Shown here: in pieces, positions 24,320 to 32,514 of the stretch
How the letters are laid out: the number at the start of each line of letters is the position of its first letter
How positions within the stretch are numbered: position 1 is the stretch's first letter
Assembly (NCBI RefSeq): GCF_014857905.1
Contig: NZ_JACYXE010000001.1
Coordinates: 620,001 to 684,000, forward strand
Source of the DNA: Agilicoccus flavus
GTDB taxonomy: Bacteria; Actinomycetota; Actinomycetes; Actinomycetales; Dermatophilaceae
Length of the DNA: 64,000 nt
Reading direction: 5' to 3'
The notes under the pieces: model-generated
Databases searched by the model: none
What the model was told of the DNA's origin: nothing
Seen by the model: the letters and a program-made list of their open reading frames with translations, nothing else
Made by a program: the position numbers and the translations under genes

Positions 24320-26304
24320 GCGCGCCCGAGACCGGCGTCGCCGACCTCGCCGACTTCGCCTCCCATTCGGAGCGCACGTGGCGCGAGGGTGGGCGGCCCC
24401 ACGGGGCGATCCCGGAGTCGTTGCACCTCGACCGGCCCCGCGCCGCGGGTCTTCTCGCCCGGCTCGCCGCCTGGCGGGACCGGCACACCCTGCGCACCCG
24501 CCTCGCGGAGGCGTTCTCGGCGCGCCAGTTCGGCGACGAGGTCGGGCTGCCCATCGCGAGCCGCGCCGACGTCACGGCCTTCCTGCGCGACCTGCTGTGG
24601 TCGCGTCGCCGGCTGCTCGCGCTGCTCGTCGCGGTCAACGCGCTGACGGCGGTGGCGACGCTCACCGTCCCGCGGCTGCTCGGGGCGCTCGTCGACGACA
24701 CGGTCGCCCACGTCGCGGCCGGCCGGGGCGCGCAGGTCGCGTCGCTCACCGCGGCGCTCACGCTGGCCGTCGCCGTGACCGTCGTCGTCCAGGCCCTGCT
24801 CACGTGGGGGGCCCGGACGACGTCGGCGGTGCTCGGGCAGGACGTCCTCGCCTCCGCCCGCGAGTACGTTGTCGGCGCCATCCTGCGCCTGCCCCTGTCG
24901 CGGGTCGAGTCGGCGGGCACGGGCGACCTCGTGACGCGCATGACGCGCGACGTCAGCTCCATGAGCGTCGCCGTCCGCCTCGGGTTGCCCGAGTCGATCA
25001 TCGGCGTGGTCATGGTGAGCTTCACCCTCGTCGCGCTCGTCCTCAACTCCCCGCTGCTGGCGGTCCCCACGCTCGTCTGCATCGGGGCCTCCCTCGTGCA
25101 GGTGCGCCGGTACATGCGCCGGGCCCCGGCCGGCTACCTCTACGAGGGGGGAACGTACGCCCTGGTCAACTCGACCCTCAGCGAGACGGTGGAGGGCGCC
25201 CGCACGGTCGAGGCCCTCGGCCTCGCCGGGCCCCGCGAGGCGCGGGGCCGGGCCGATCTCGACGTGACCGGTCAGGCCGAGCGCTACACGATGAGCCTGC
25301 GCAACCTCCTGTTCATCGTCATGGACATCGCGTTCGGGATGCCGCGGGTGCTCACCCTCGGCGTCGCCGCCTACGCGCACACCCGCGGCTGGGTGAGCCT
25401 GGGCCAGATCACGACCGCCATGCTCTACATCGGGGCGATCGGGGAGCCGTTCGACCAGCTCGTGCACAACCTCGACCGCCTCCAGGTGGGCATCGCGTCG
25501 ACGACCCGCCTCATCGGCATCGCGAGCATCCCGCCCGACCGCGTCGCCGGCGACGAGGAACCGGCGAACGGCGACCTGCGCGGCCGCAACCTGCGTTACG
25601 CCTACCGGGAGGGTCACGACGTCCTGCACGGCATCGACCTCGACCTGCGCGCCGGAGAGCGGCTCGCGGTCGTCGGGCCGAGCGGGTCGGGCAAGTCGAC
25701 GCTCGGTCGACTCCTCGCGGGCATCCACGCGCCCCGCGAGGGCACCGCCCAGGTCGGCGGGGTCGACCTCACGCGTCTGACGACGGCGTCGCTGCGGCGC
25801 GAGGTCGCGCTCGTCACCCAGGAACACCACGTCTTCATCGGCACCGTCCGCGACAACGTGGTGCTCGCCCGGGAGCACGACGAGGTGCCCGTGCCCGACG
25901 CCGAGGTGCAGCGCGCGCTCCGGGCGGTCGACGCGTGGGACTGGGTCGCCGCCCTCCCGAGCGGTCTCGACACGACGCTCGGGCCGGGGCACCAGGCCCT
26001 CACGCCCGGGCAGGCCCAGCAGGTGGCCCTCGCCCGGCTCGTGCTCGCCGACCCGCACACCCTCGTGCTCGACGAGGCGACCTCGCTCATCGATCCGCGG
26101 ACCGCCCACCACGTCGAGGGGTCGATGAACGCCCTGCTCACCGGCCGCACCGTCGTCGCCATCGCGCACCGCCTGCACACCGCGCACGACGCGGACCGCA
26201 TCGCCGTCGTCATCGGCGGCCGGATCGCCGAGCTCGGTACGCACGACGAGCTGCTCGCGCGCGACGGTGAATACGCGGCGCTGTGGCGGGCGTGGACGTC
26301 GTGA
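24316..26304 (+). CDS. ABC exporter half B, intact ATP site but degenerate signature motif
   Basis: This 662-residue half has an N-terminal cytoplasmic extension of about 95 residues, six membrane segments (about 100-390) and an ATPase domain (415-662). Walker A is GPSGSGKST (454-462, Lys460), the Q-loop LVTQEHHVF, Walker B VLDEA (Asp586, Glu587) and the H-loop His618. The signature is LTPGQ (562-566) instead of LSGGQ. With half A it can form one complete ATP site (this Walker A with the partner's LSGGQ) and one inactive site, as in asymmetric exporters such as TM287/288 but more extreme. The substrate is unknown. Confidence 0.87.
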   Translation: MSAPETGVADLADFASHSERTWREGGRPHGAIPESLHLDRPRAAGLLARLAAWRDRHTLRTRLAEAFSARQFGDEVGLPIASRADVTAFLRDLLWSRRRLLALLVAVNALTAVATLTVPRLLGALVDDTVAHVAAGRGAQVASLTAALTLAVAVTVVVQALLTWGARTTSAVLGQDVLASAREYVVGAILRLPLSRVESAGTGDLVTRMTRDVSSMSVAVRLGLPESIIGVVMVSFTLVALVLNSPLLAVPTLVCIGASLVQVRRYMRRAPAGYLYEGGTYALVNSTLSETVEGARTVEALGLAGPREARGRADLDVTGQAERYTMSLRNLLFIVMDIAFGMPRVLTLGVAAYAHTRGWVSLGQITTAMLYIGAIGEPFDQLVHNLDRLQVGIASTTRLIGIASIPPDRVAGDEEPANGDLRGRNLRYAYREGHDVLHGIDLDLRAGERLAVVGPSGSGKSTLGRLLAGIHAPREGTAQVGGVDLTRLTTASLRREVALVTQEHHVFIGTVRDNVVLAREHDEVPVPDAEVQRALRAVDAWDWVAALPSGLDTTLGPGHQALTPGQAQQVALARLVLADPHTLVLDEATSLIDPRTAHHVEGSMNALLTGRTVVAIAHRLHTAHDADRIAVVIGGRIAELGTHDELLARDGEYAALWRAWTS

Positions 26305-26312
26305 CACCTTTT

Positions 26313-26327
26313 TGACAATGATTATCG
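26313..26327. promoter_or_regulatory. Zur box before the zinc uptake operon
   Basis: TGACAATGATTATCG is an imperfect palindrome close to the actinobacterial Zur consensus TGAAAATGATTTTCA. It lies 20 bases before the znuA start in an unusually AT-rich patch, and the operon's last gene is a Fur/Zur regulator. Confidence 0.82.
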
Positions 26328-26347
26328 TAAGTGGGAGGCTCGGGGCC

Positions 26348-27346
26348 ATGCCCCGCCGAACCCAGCGCGCCCGCCACGCCCACCCCGTCCGCCGGACCAC
26401 GCGCCGCCCGCGCGTCGCCCTGGCGGCGGCGGCGCTCGCGCTCGCGGGGGCCGCAGGATGCGGGTCGACGCCGGGATCGGAGGGCGCCGCAGGAGGGGGC
26501 GGCGCCGACGCGATCGGCGTCGTCGCCGCGTTCTACCCGCTCGAGCATGCCGTGCGCGAGATCGGCGGCGACCGGGTGCGGGTCACCGGGCTCACCAAGC
26601 CCGGCGCCGAACCCCACGACCTCGAGATGACCCCCAAGGACGTGGCCGCGGTCACCGAGTCCAGGCTCGCCGTCTACGAGAAGGGCATGCAGCCCGCGCT
26701 CGACAAGGCGATCTCCGACCAGGGCCTCCAGCAGGCCTTCGACGTGTCCGGGCCCGCCGACCTGTCCCTGTCCGAGCCGGAGGGCGCCGGTCACGAGGGC
26801 CACGACCACGGGACCGAGGCGGGCGCCACCGACCCGCACTTCTGGCTCGACCCGATCCGGTACCAGAAGGTGGCACAGGCCATCGCGACGCGGCTCGGCG
26901 AGGTCGACCCCGACCACAAGGCGGAGTACGACCGCAACGCCCAGCGCTTCGTGGCCGACCTCGGCGCCCTCGACGCCGAGTTCACGGCCGGCCTGGCGCG
27001 GTGCGCGAGCGACGACCTCGTGACGAGCCACGCCGCGTTCGCCTACCTCGCCGACCGGTACGGCCTGCACCAGGTGCCGATCGCGGGGCTCGAGCCCGAC
27101 GCCGAGCCCGACCCGGCCCGCCTCGCGCAGATCTCGCGGTTCGTCCGCACGAACAAGGTGGGCACCATCTATACCGAGACCCTCGCCACCCCGGCCGTCG
27201 CGAAGACCGTCGCCGGCGAGACCGGTGCGAAGATGGCCGTCCTCGACCCGATCGAGGGCCTCACCGACTCCAGCCAGGGGTCCACGTACCTCGAGATCAT
27301 GCGCGCCAACCTGGCGGCGCTGAAGAAGGGCCAGGGCTGCTCGTGA
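26348..27346 (+). CDS. znuA: Zinc ABC transporter substrate-binding lipoprotein
   Basis: This 332-residue cluster A-I binding protein captures zinc outside the cell. An Arg-rich start and hydrophobic helix end in AGAAGC, a lipobox-like site (Cys about residue 38). Metal ligands are likely His in GAEPHDLEM, His in TDPHFWLDP, His in VTSHAAF and a C-terminal acidic residue. A short His-rich loop (GHEGHDHG) lies between them. GTGGGAGG is 9 bases before ATG 26348, just after the Zur box. The znuC GTG overlaps its stop. Manganese is possible, but the Zur box and zur gene favour zinc. Confidence 0.9.
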   Translation: MPRRTQRARHAHPVRRTTRRPRVALAAAALALAGAAGCGSTPGSEGAAGGGGADAIGVVAAFYPLEHAVREIGGDRVRVTGLTKPGAEPHDLEMTPKDVAAVTESRLAVYEKGMQPALDKAISDQGLQQAFDVSGPADLSLSEPEGAGHEGHDHGTEAGATDPHFWLDPIRYQKVAQAIATRLGEVDPDHKAEYDRNAQRFVADLGALDAEFTAGLARCASDDLVTSHAAFAYLADRYGLHQVPIAGLEPDAEPDPARLAQISRFVRTNKVGTIYTETLATPAVAKTVAGETGAKMAVLDPIEGLTDSSQGSTYLEIMRANLAALKKGQGCS

Positions 27347-28275
27347 CCGCACCGCATCCCGGGGGGCGACAGGCCCGCCCCGACGAGATCATCGCGCTGC
27401 GGTCGGCGTCCTTCGGGTACGCCGACCGCACGGTCGTCTCCGGCGTCGACCTCACGCTGCACCCCGGCGAGGTCGTCGCCCTCCTCGGCGCGAACGGCAG
27501 CGGCAAGTCCACGCTCGTCAAGGGCCTGCTCGGGCTCAACGACCACCTCGGCGGGTCGGTCGAGCTGTTCGGCACCCCGCTGCGCCGGTTCAGGCGCCGG
27601 TCCCTGCTCGGGTACGTCCCGCAGCGGCACACGCTGTCGGGCACGGTGGCCGCGACGGTCACCGAGATCGTCGCCGCCGGACGCCTCCCCCACCAGGGGC
27701 TGCTCGCCCGCCCGTCCCGGGAGGACCGCCGCATCATCGGCGAGTCCCTCGAGCTCGTCGGCCTCGCCGACCGGGCCCGCGACGACGTCGCCGAGCTGTC
27801 GGGCGGACAGCAGCGCCGCGTCCTCATCGCCCGCGCCCTCGCCGGCCGACCCGAGGTCCTCGTCATGGACGAGCCCACCGCCGGCGTCGACCTCGGCAAC
27901 CAGCGCGCCCTCGAGGCCGTCCTCGCCCGTCTCGCCGAGCGCGGCACGACGATGCTCGTCGTCACCCACGAGGTCGCGCCGCTGCGCTCGATCCTCACGC
28001 GCGTCGTGACGATGTCGGGCGGGCGCATCACGTTCGACGGGCCCGCGAGCCGCCTCGACGTCGCCGGCGACGTCACCGGCGACTGGGTGGGCCCGGGCGC
28101 ACGGGGCGGGCACGACGGCCACGCGCACCGGCACGGACAGCGCGGTGGCCCCGAGCACACGACCCACCACGACGGCCATCACCACGACGACGGCCGCCAC
28201 GACGACGCCGGAACGAGCACCTCCCTCGGCCTCACCCATCCGGGCACCCGGGATCGGAGGACCCACGATGCTTGA
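27343..28275 (+). CDS. znuC: Zinc ABC transporter ATP-binding protein with His-rich tail
   Basis: This 310-residue ATPase energises zinc import. It has Walker A GANGSGKST, the signature ELSGGQQRRVLIARAL, Walker B VLVMDEPT and the H-loop THEV. The core ends near residue 250; a 60-residue extension follows with about a dozen His residues (for example HDGHAHRHG and HHDGHHHDDGRHDD). Such a tail is unusual on a ZnuC and may hold or sense imported zinc. The GTG overlaps the znuA stop and the end overlaps znuB by 8 bases. Confidence 0.9.
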   Translation: MTAPHPGGRQARPDEIIALRSASFGYADRTVVSGVDLTLHPGEVVALLGANGSGKSTLVKGLLGLNDHLGGSVELFGTPLRRFRRRSLLGYVPQRHTLSGTVAATVTEIVAAGRLPHQGLLARPSREDRRIIGESLELVGLADRARDDVAELSGGQQRRVLIARALAGRPEVLVMDEPTAGVDLGNQRALEAVLARLAERGTTMLVVTHEVAPLRSILTRVVTMSGGRITFDGPASRLDVAGDVTGDWVGPGARGGHDGHAHRHGQRGGPEHTTHHDGHHHDDGRHDDAGTSTSLGLTHPGTRDRRTHDA

Positions 28276-29278
28276 GCTCCTCGACTACGACTTCATGCGG
28301 CGGGCCCTGCTCGCCGCGCTGCTCGTCGGCTGCGCCGCACCGCTCGTCGGCGCGTTCCTCGTGCAGCGAGGCCTGTCGCTCGTCGGCGACGGCCTCGGCC
28401 ACGTCGCGTTCGCGGGCGTCGCCATCGGCGTGCTCACCGGGACCCAACCCGTGTGGACCGCGCTGCTCGCGGCCGTCGCGGCGGCGGTGGTCATCGAGCT
28501 CGTCCGGGCCCGCGGCCGCACGAGCGGCGACGTCGCCCTCGCCGTCATGTTCTACGGCGGCATCGCCTTCGGCGTCGTCGTCCTGTCGGCCACGACGGCG
28601 GGCAGCGGCGCCCTCACCTCCTACCTGTTCGGGGCCATCACGACGACGACGCAGTCCGACATCGTCGCCTTCGCGGTGCTCGCCGTCGCCGTCGTCACGC
28701 TGACGTGGGTCCTGCGGCCGCGCCTGTTCGCCGTCGCGAACGACCCCGAGTACGCGCGCGCGTCGGGCCTGCCGGTACTCGGCCTCAACATCACCCTCGC
28801 GGTGCTCACCGCCGTCACGGTCGTCGTGTCGATGCGGGTCGTCGGGCTGCTGCTCATCAGCGCCCTGATGATCGTGCCCAACGCCGCCGCCCAGCTCCTC
28901 GCCCGCAGCTTCCGCGGCATGATGCTGCTCGCCGCTGCGATCGGGGTGGCCTGCAGCCTGGGCGGAGTGGCGGCCAGCTACGCCCTGTCCACCCCCTCCG
29001 GCGGCACGATCGTCCTGCTCGCCATCGGCATGTTCGTCGCGTGCGCCGTCGGCGACGCCCTGCGCCGCCGCCTCGGAGCGCGCCACCGACCCGCCGAGCT
29101 GCACGACCACGAGCACGGCCCCGACTGCGGCCACGACGCCGTCCCCCACGACGACCACCTCGACTACGTCCACGACGGGCACCGTCACGCCCACCACGGC
29201 GACCACTACGACGAACACTCCGACCACGCGTCCGTCGCCGACGCGCCCGAGCGGCCCGCCGGCCGGGCCGTACAGTGA
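28268..29278 (+). CDS. znuB: Zinc ABC transporter permease with His-rich tail
   Basis: This 336-residue permease has about eight membrane segments typical of the ABC-3 family, with LVQRGLSLVGDGLGHVAFAG near residues 26-45 and SALMIVPNAAAQLL in a later helix. From about residue 280 it carries a cytoplasmic tail rich in His and Asp (HDHEHGPDCGHD, HDGHRHAHHGDHYDEHSDH). ATG 28268 lies inside the end of znuC, so the genes are coupled. With ZnuA and ZnuC it makes a full zinc importer. Confidence 0.9.
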   Translation: MLELLDYDFMRRALLAALLVGCAAPLVGAFLVQRGLSLVGDGLGHVAFAGVAIGVLTGTQPVWTALLAAVAAAVVIELVRARGRTSGDVALAVMFYGGIAFGVVVLSATTAGSGALTSYLFGAITTTTQSDIVAFAVLAVAVVTLTWVLRPRLFAVANDPEYARASGLPVLGLNITLAVLTAVTVVVSMRVVGLLLISALMIVPNAAAQLLARSFRGMMLLAAAIGVACSLGGVAASYALSTPSGGTIVLLAIGMFVACAVGDALRRRLGARHRPAELHDHEHGPDCGHDAVPHDDHLDYVHDGHRHAHHGDHYDEHSDHASVADAPERPAGRAVQ

Positions 29279-29305
29279 CGGGACCCGAGCACCCCGCGAG
29301 GAGAC

Positions 29306-29830
29306 ATGGCCGAGACCGAACGCCGTAACACCCGGCAGCGCCGCGCCGTCGAGGACGTCCTGCGCCACACCGACGACTTCATCTCGGCGCAGGACCTGCA
29401 CGCGACCCTGCGGGGGGCGGGCGACTCGATCGGCCTCGCGACCGTCTACCGGACCCTGTCGACCCTGGCCGAGGACGAGCGCGTCGACGTGCTGCGGACG
29501 CAGGAGGGCGAGGCCCGCTACCGGCTGTGCTCGACCGACGACCACCACCATCACCTCGTGTGCCGCGACTGCGGCCACACCGTCGAGATCGAGGGCCCGG
29601 CCGTCGAGGAGTGGGCCGAGCGGACCGCGAGCACCCACGGGTTCACCGCCGTCAGCCACACCCTCGAGGTCTTCGGGCGGTGCGCGTCGTGCACCGCCGC
29701 CGGGGTCGCGGCCGTGACCGGCGCTACGGCCGACGTAGTGGCCGACGCAGTGCCGAGCGCGGAGCCCCGAGCGGGCGAGCCCGCGGCGGCCCGGGGCCGG
29801 GATGCCGAGGCTCGCCACGCGGGTCGATGA
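29306..29830 (+). CDS. zur: Zinc uptake regulator, Fur family
   Basis: This 174-residue Fur-family repressor has the winged-helix recognition segment GLATVYRTLSTLAEDE (about 43-58), the His cluster DDHHHHLVCRDCG and two CxxC pairs (CRDC, CASC) for a structural zinc. These features fit Zur. A 35-residue Ala/Glu-rich tail extends beyond the usual end. As the last gene of a Zur-box operon it probably represses itself and znuACB when zinc is sufficient. GAGGAG lies before ATG 29306. Confidence 0.9.
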   Translation: MAETERRNTRQRRAVEDVLRHTDDFISAQDLHATLRGAGDSIGLATVYRTLSTLAEDERVDVLRTQEGEARYRLCSTDDHHHHLVCRDCGHTVEIEGPAVEEWAERTASTHGFTAVSHTLEVFGRCASCTAAGVAAVTGATADVVADAVPSAEPRAGEPAAARGRDAEARHAGR

Positions 29831-29837
29831 TGGGGGC

Positions 29838-30641
29838 ATGTCGAACACGTCCCGCCCGCCGTTCACCCTGTCCATCGCCGGCTCCGAGGCCACCGGAGGC
29901 GCCGGGGCCCAGGCCGACCTCAAGACGTTCCAGGCCCTCGGCACGTACGGCATCGTCGCGCTGACCTGCATCGTCTCCTTCGACCCGAAGGCCGGCTGGG
30001 GCCACCGCTTCGTGCCGATCGAGCCGCAGGTCATCGCCGACCAGCTCGAGGCCGAGTTCGCGTGCTACGACATGGACGCCGTGAAGATCGGCATGCTCGG
30101 CACGCCCGCGACCATCGAGACGGTCGCCGGCGCGCTCCGCGAGCAGACCCTGCCGCACCTCGTCCTCGACCCGGTCCTCATCTGCAAGGGCCAGGAGCCC
30201 GGCGCCGCCCTCGACACCGACAACGCCCTCAAGGAGCAGGTGCTCCCCCTCGCGACGTTCGTCACGCCCAACCACTTCGAGGCGATGTCCCTGTCGGGGA
30301 TGGACGCGATCGAGGACGTCGAGGCGCTCACCGAGGCGGCGAAGCGCATCTACGACGCGTGCGGGGCGACGGTCCTCGCCAAGGGCGGGGTGCGCCTCGC
30401 GGGCGACGACGCCGTCGACGTCTTCTACGACGGCACCACGCTCGAGATCCTCGCGACGCCCAAGATCGGTGAGCACGCCGTGAGCGGCGCCGGCTGCTCG
30501 TTGGCGGCCGCGGTGACGGCCGAGCTCGCCAAGGGCGCGACGCCGCTGGAGGCGGCCCGCAGCGCGAAGGCGTTCGTCACCGAGGGCATCCGCAACCGGG
30601 TCCCCTCGAACGCGCCGTTCGACGCGCTGCGCCAGCTCTGA
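29838..30641 (+). CDS. pdxK: Pyridoxal/pyridoxine kinase of the ThiD-like type
   Basis: This 267-residue ribokinase-fold enzyme phosphorylates B6 vitamers, or hydroxymethylpyrimidine. The start SIAGSEATGGAGAQADLKTF is shared by ThiD and PdxK. FDPKAGWGHRFVPI, VLICKG, FEAMSLSGM and AVDVFYDG resemble the Bacillus subtilis PdxK subgroup more than true ThiD. The anion-hole loop is SGAGCSLAAA with the Cys typical of this subgroup. Pyridoxal kinase is therefore favoured, with thiamine-pathway kinase as the alternative. It begins 7 bases after zur and may be partly co-transcribed with it. Confidence 0.8.
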   Translation: MSNTSRPPFTLSIAGSEATGGAGAQADLKTFQALGTYGIVALTCIVSFDPKAGWGHRFVPIEPQVIADQLEAEFACYDMDAVKIGMLGTPATIETVAGALREQTLPHLVLDPVLICKGQEPGAALDTDNALKEQVLPLATFVTPNHFEAMSLSGMDAIEDVEALTEAAKRIYDACGATVLAKGGVRLAGDDAVDVFYDGTTLEILATPKIGEHAVSGAGCSLAAAVTAELAKGATPLEAARSAKAFVTEGIRNRVPSNAPFDALRQL

Positions 30642-30761
30642 GCCGACCCCGACCACCCCTGAGCGAGCCTCCGATCCCCCTCCCCGGACGGGGACCCGTC
30701 GGCGTGCCGGTCGGTCGTTCCACCTGATGGGCATCCCTGGCGAAAGCCGCACGGCGACAAC

Positions 30762-30767
30762 GACAAT
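30762..30767 (+). promoter_or_regulatory. Possible leaderless -10 (GACAAT) for the HAD gene
   Basis: GACAAT ends exactly 6 bases before GTG 30774; the local sequence is more AT-rich than its surroundings. Confidence 0.4.
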
Positions 30768-30773
30768 GATCGG

Positions 30774-31475
30774 GTGAACCGGGGGGATTCGACGAGCGCC
30801 CACGACGGCTCGAGCGGGAGGCCGCCGGGGGTCGTCTTCGACATGGACGGCGTCCTCACCGACACTGAGAGCATGTGGGACGACGTCCGGCGCGGCCTCG
30901 CGCGCGACGCCGGCGTGCCGTGGCCCGACGACGCCACGCCCGCGATGATGGGCATGAGCACCCCGGAGTGGAGCGCCTACCTCTCGGAGACGGTGCGCAT
31001 CGGGCTCGACCCCCGGGCCGCGGCCGCCGCGACGATCGACGCGATGGCCGACCGCTACCGCGAGCACCTGCCGATCATGCCGGGCGCCGTCGAGGCGGTC
31101 CGGCGCATGGCCGAGGGGCGCACGATCGCGCTCGCGTCGTCCTCGCCGCGGCGCCTCATCGACGTCGTGCTCGACCAGCTCGAGATCGCCGACCTCTTCG
31201 CGGCGACGGTGTCGACCGAGGAGGTCGCCGCCGGCAAGCCCGCGCCCGACGGGTACCTGCGCGCCTGTGAGCTCGCCGGCATCGACCCGGCCCGCGGGAT
31301 CGCGGTGGAGGACTCGACCAACGGCATCCGGTCGGCGCACGCGGCGGGGTTCGCGGTCGTCGCGGTCCCGACGCCCTTCCACCCCCCGGCGCCCGACGCG
31401 GCAGCCCTCGCCGCCGCCACGCTCACCTCGTTGGACGAGCTGACACCGGCCCTCGTGGACGGGCTGCGGCCATGA
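30774..31475 (+). CDS. HAD-superfamily phosphatase/phosphoglucomutase-like hydrolase
   Basis: This 233-residue HAD subfamily-I enzyme has the nucleophile motif VVFDMDGVLTDTE (first Asp at about 22), motif II ASSSPRRLI, the Lys in AAGKPAPDGY and motif III VEDSTNGIRSA. The helical cap is of the C1 type used by beta-phosphoglucomutases and small sugar-phosphate phosphatases. The substrate is not evident from context. The GTG start sits 6 bases after a -10-like hexamer, and the first 17 residues are low complexity. Confidence 0.83.
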   Translation: MNRGDSTSAHDGSSGRPPGVVFDMDGVLTDTESMWDDVRRGLARDAGVPWPDDATPAMMGMSTPEWSAYLSETVRIGLDPRAAAAATIDAMADRYREHLPIMPGAVEAVRRMAEGRTIALASSSPRRLIDVVLDQLEIADLFAATVSTEEVAAGKPAPDGYLRACELAGIDPARGIAVEDSTNGIRSAHAAGFAVVAVPTPFHPPAPDAAALAAATLTSLDELTPALVDGLRP

Positions 31476-31633
31476 CCGGGCGGCCGGCCCGGCGTCTCGG
31501 CCGCCGTCTTGGACACCCGACCGAAGAATCTCGCGGAAAGGCTCTCGCCGGGCCGGCTCGGGACGATAGGCAGGTGTCCGGCAGGGGGCCGGATGCAGCC
31601 GAAAACGCTTGCACCACAACGGGGGACACGATC

Positions 31634-31888
31634 ATGCACACCATCGCCATCGCCATCGAACGGGCGCACGCCGCGCTGCTGGCCCGCCTCGAGCCCGTCT
31701 GCCGCACCTGCGACGACCTCGCCTGCCTCGACTGCGCGCAGGACGTCGCCCACGACCGCTGCGTCCGGCCGTGCACCCACTGCACGCCCGGGGACGTCGA
31801 CTGGGACCAGTCGTGGGAGATAACGGCGATCATCACCGAGCTGCGCGGCCTCGACCGCCTCGACCGGGCCGTCGCCGCCGGCGCCTGA
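31634..31888 (+). CDS. Small Cys-rich, probably zinc-binding protein
   Basis: This 84-residue protein has eight Cys in about 30 residues: CRTCDDLACLDC is a C-x2-C-x5-C-x2-C array, followed by DRC, RPC and THC. This looks like one or two small zinc ribbons, or less likely an Fe-S site. An acidic, Trp-containing segment and a helical end (ITELRGLDRLDRAV) follow. ATG 31634 has GGGGGA upstream. The frame is open back to ATG 31472, which overlaps the HAD stop, but that extension is low complexity. I do not recognise the family. Confidence 0.6.
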   Translation: MHTIAIAIERAHAALLARLEPVCRTCDDLACLDCAQDVAHDRCVRPCTHCTPGDVDWDQSWEITAIITELRGLDRLDRAVAAGA

Positions 31889-31928
31889 CCCGTCCGAGCC
31901 CTCGCCCGTCGCGAGACGCGCGGGGGCG

Positions 31929-32447
31929 TCAGAGCGCGCGGGCGCCGGAGCGGTACTGCGCGCACCGCTCGACGTAGCGCTCCGCGTTGGCGGCGATGGA
32001 CGCCACCTCCTCGTCGGTGAGCTCGCGGTGCACCTTTCCGGGGACGCCGACGACGAGGGAGCGCGGGGGGATCTCGACGCCCTCCGAGACGAGGGTCCCG
32101 GCGGCGAGGACCGTGTCGGACCCGACCGTCGCGCCGTTCATGACCGTGGCGCTCATGCCCACGAGGACCCGGTCGCCGATGGTGCACCCGTGGACGACCG
32201 CGGCGTGCCCGACGGAGACGTCGTCGCCGAGAGTGGCGGGGAACCCGGGGTCCGCGTGCATGACCGCGCCGTCCTGGAGGTTGGACCGCGCCCCGATCGT
32301 GATGGCGTCGCCGTCCGCGCGCGCCGTCGCCGAGAACCAGACGCTCGCCTGCGCGCCGACGCTCACGCGCCCGACGAGGGTGGCATTGTCGGCGACGTAC
32401 GCGCTCTCGTCGACCTGCGGGCGCTCTCCGTCGAGCTCGATGCGCAT
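31929..32447 (-). CDS. Gamma-carbonic-anhydrase family hexapeptide-repeat protein
   Basis: This 172-residue left-handed beta-helix protein belongs to the gamma carbonic anhydrase/YrdA/PaaY group. Hexapeptide turns run from about residue 12 to 135. The three zinc His are likely in VMHADPGFP, VGHAAVVHGC (two). A C-terminal helix packs on the trimer. Many members of this group lack measurable carbonic anhydrase activity, so function is uncertain. GAGGAGAT precedes ATG 32447 by 5 bases and a TAGGCT -10 lies 34 bases upstream. Confidence 0.86.
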   Translation of the reverse strand: MRIELDGERPQVDESAYVADNATLVGRVSVGAQASVWFSATARADGDAITIGARSNLQDGAVMHADPGFPATLGDDVSVGHAAVVHGCTIGDRVLVGMSATVMNGATVGSDTVLAAGTLVSEGVEIPPRSLVVGVPGKVHRELTDEEVASIAANAERYVERCAQYRSGARAL

Positions 32448-32481
32448 CGGGATCTCCTCGTGATGGGGCGGGCGGGACGCC

Positions 32482-32487
32482 AGCCTA
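32482..32487 (-). promoter_or_regulatory. -10 candidate (TAGGCT) for the gamma-CA gene
   Basis: Minus-strand TAGGCT ends 34 bases before ATG 32447, leaving a short leader that contains the ribosome site. Confidence 0.35.
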
Positions 32488-32514
32488 CGGCGGCCGGCCC
32501 GGGGCACGGTGGCG

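Noticed and set aside
31472-31633. An upstream in-frame start for the Cys-rich protein overlapping the HAD stop
   Set aside because: The extra 54 residues are low complexity and contain promoter-like non-coding sequence, while ATG 31634 has its own ribosome site. The longer form is not excluded.
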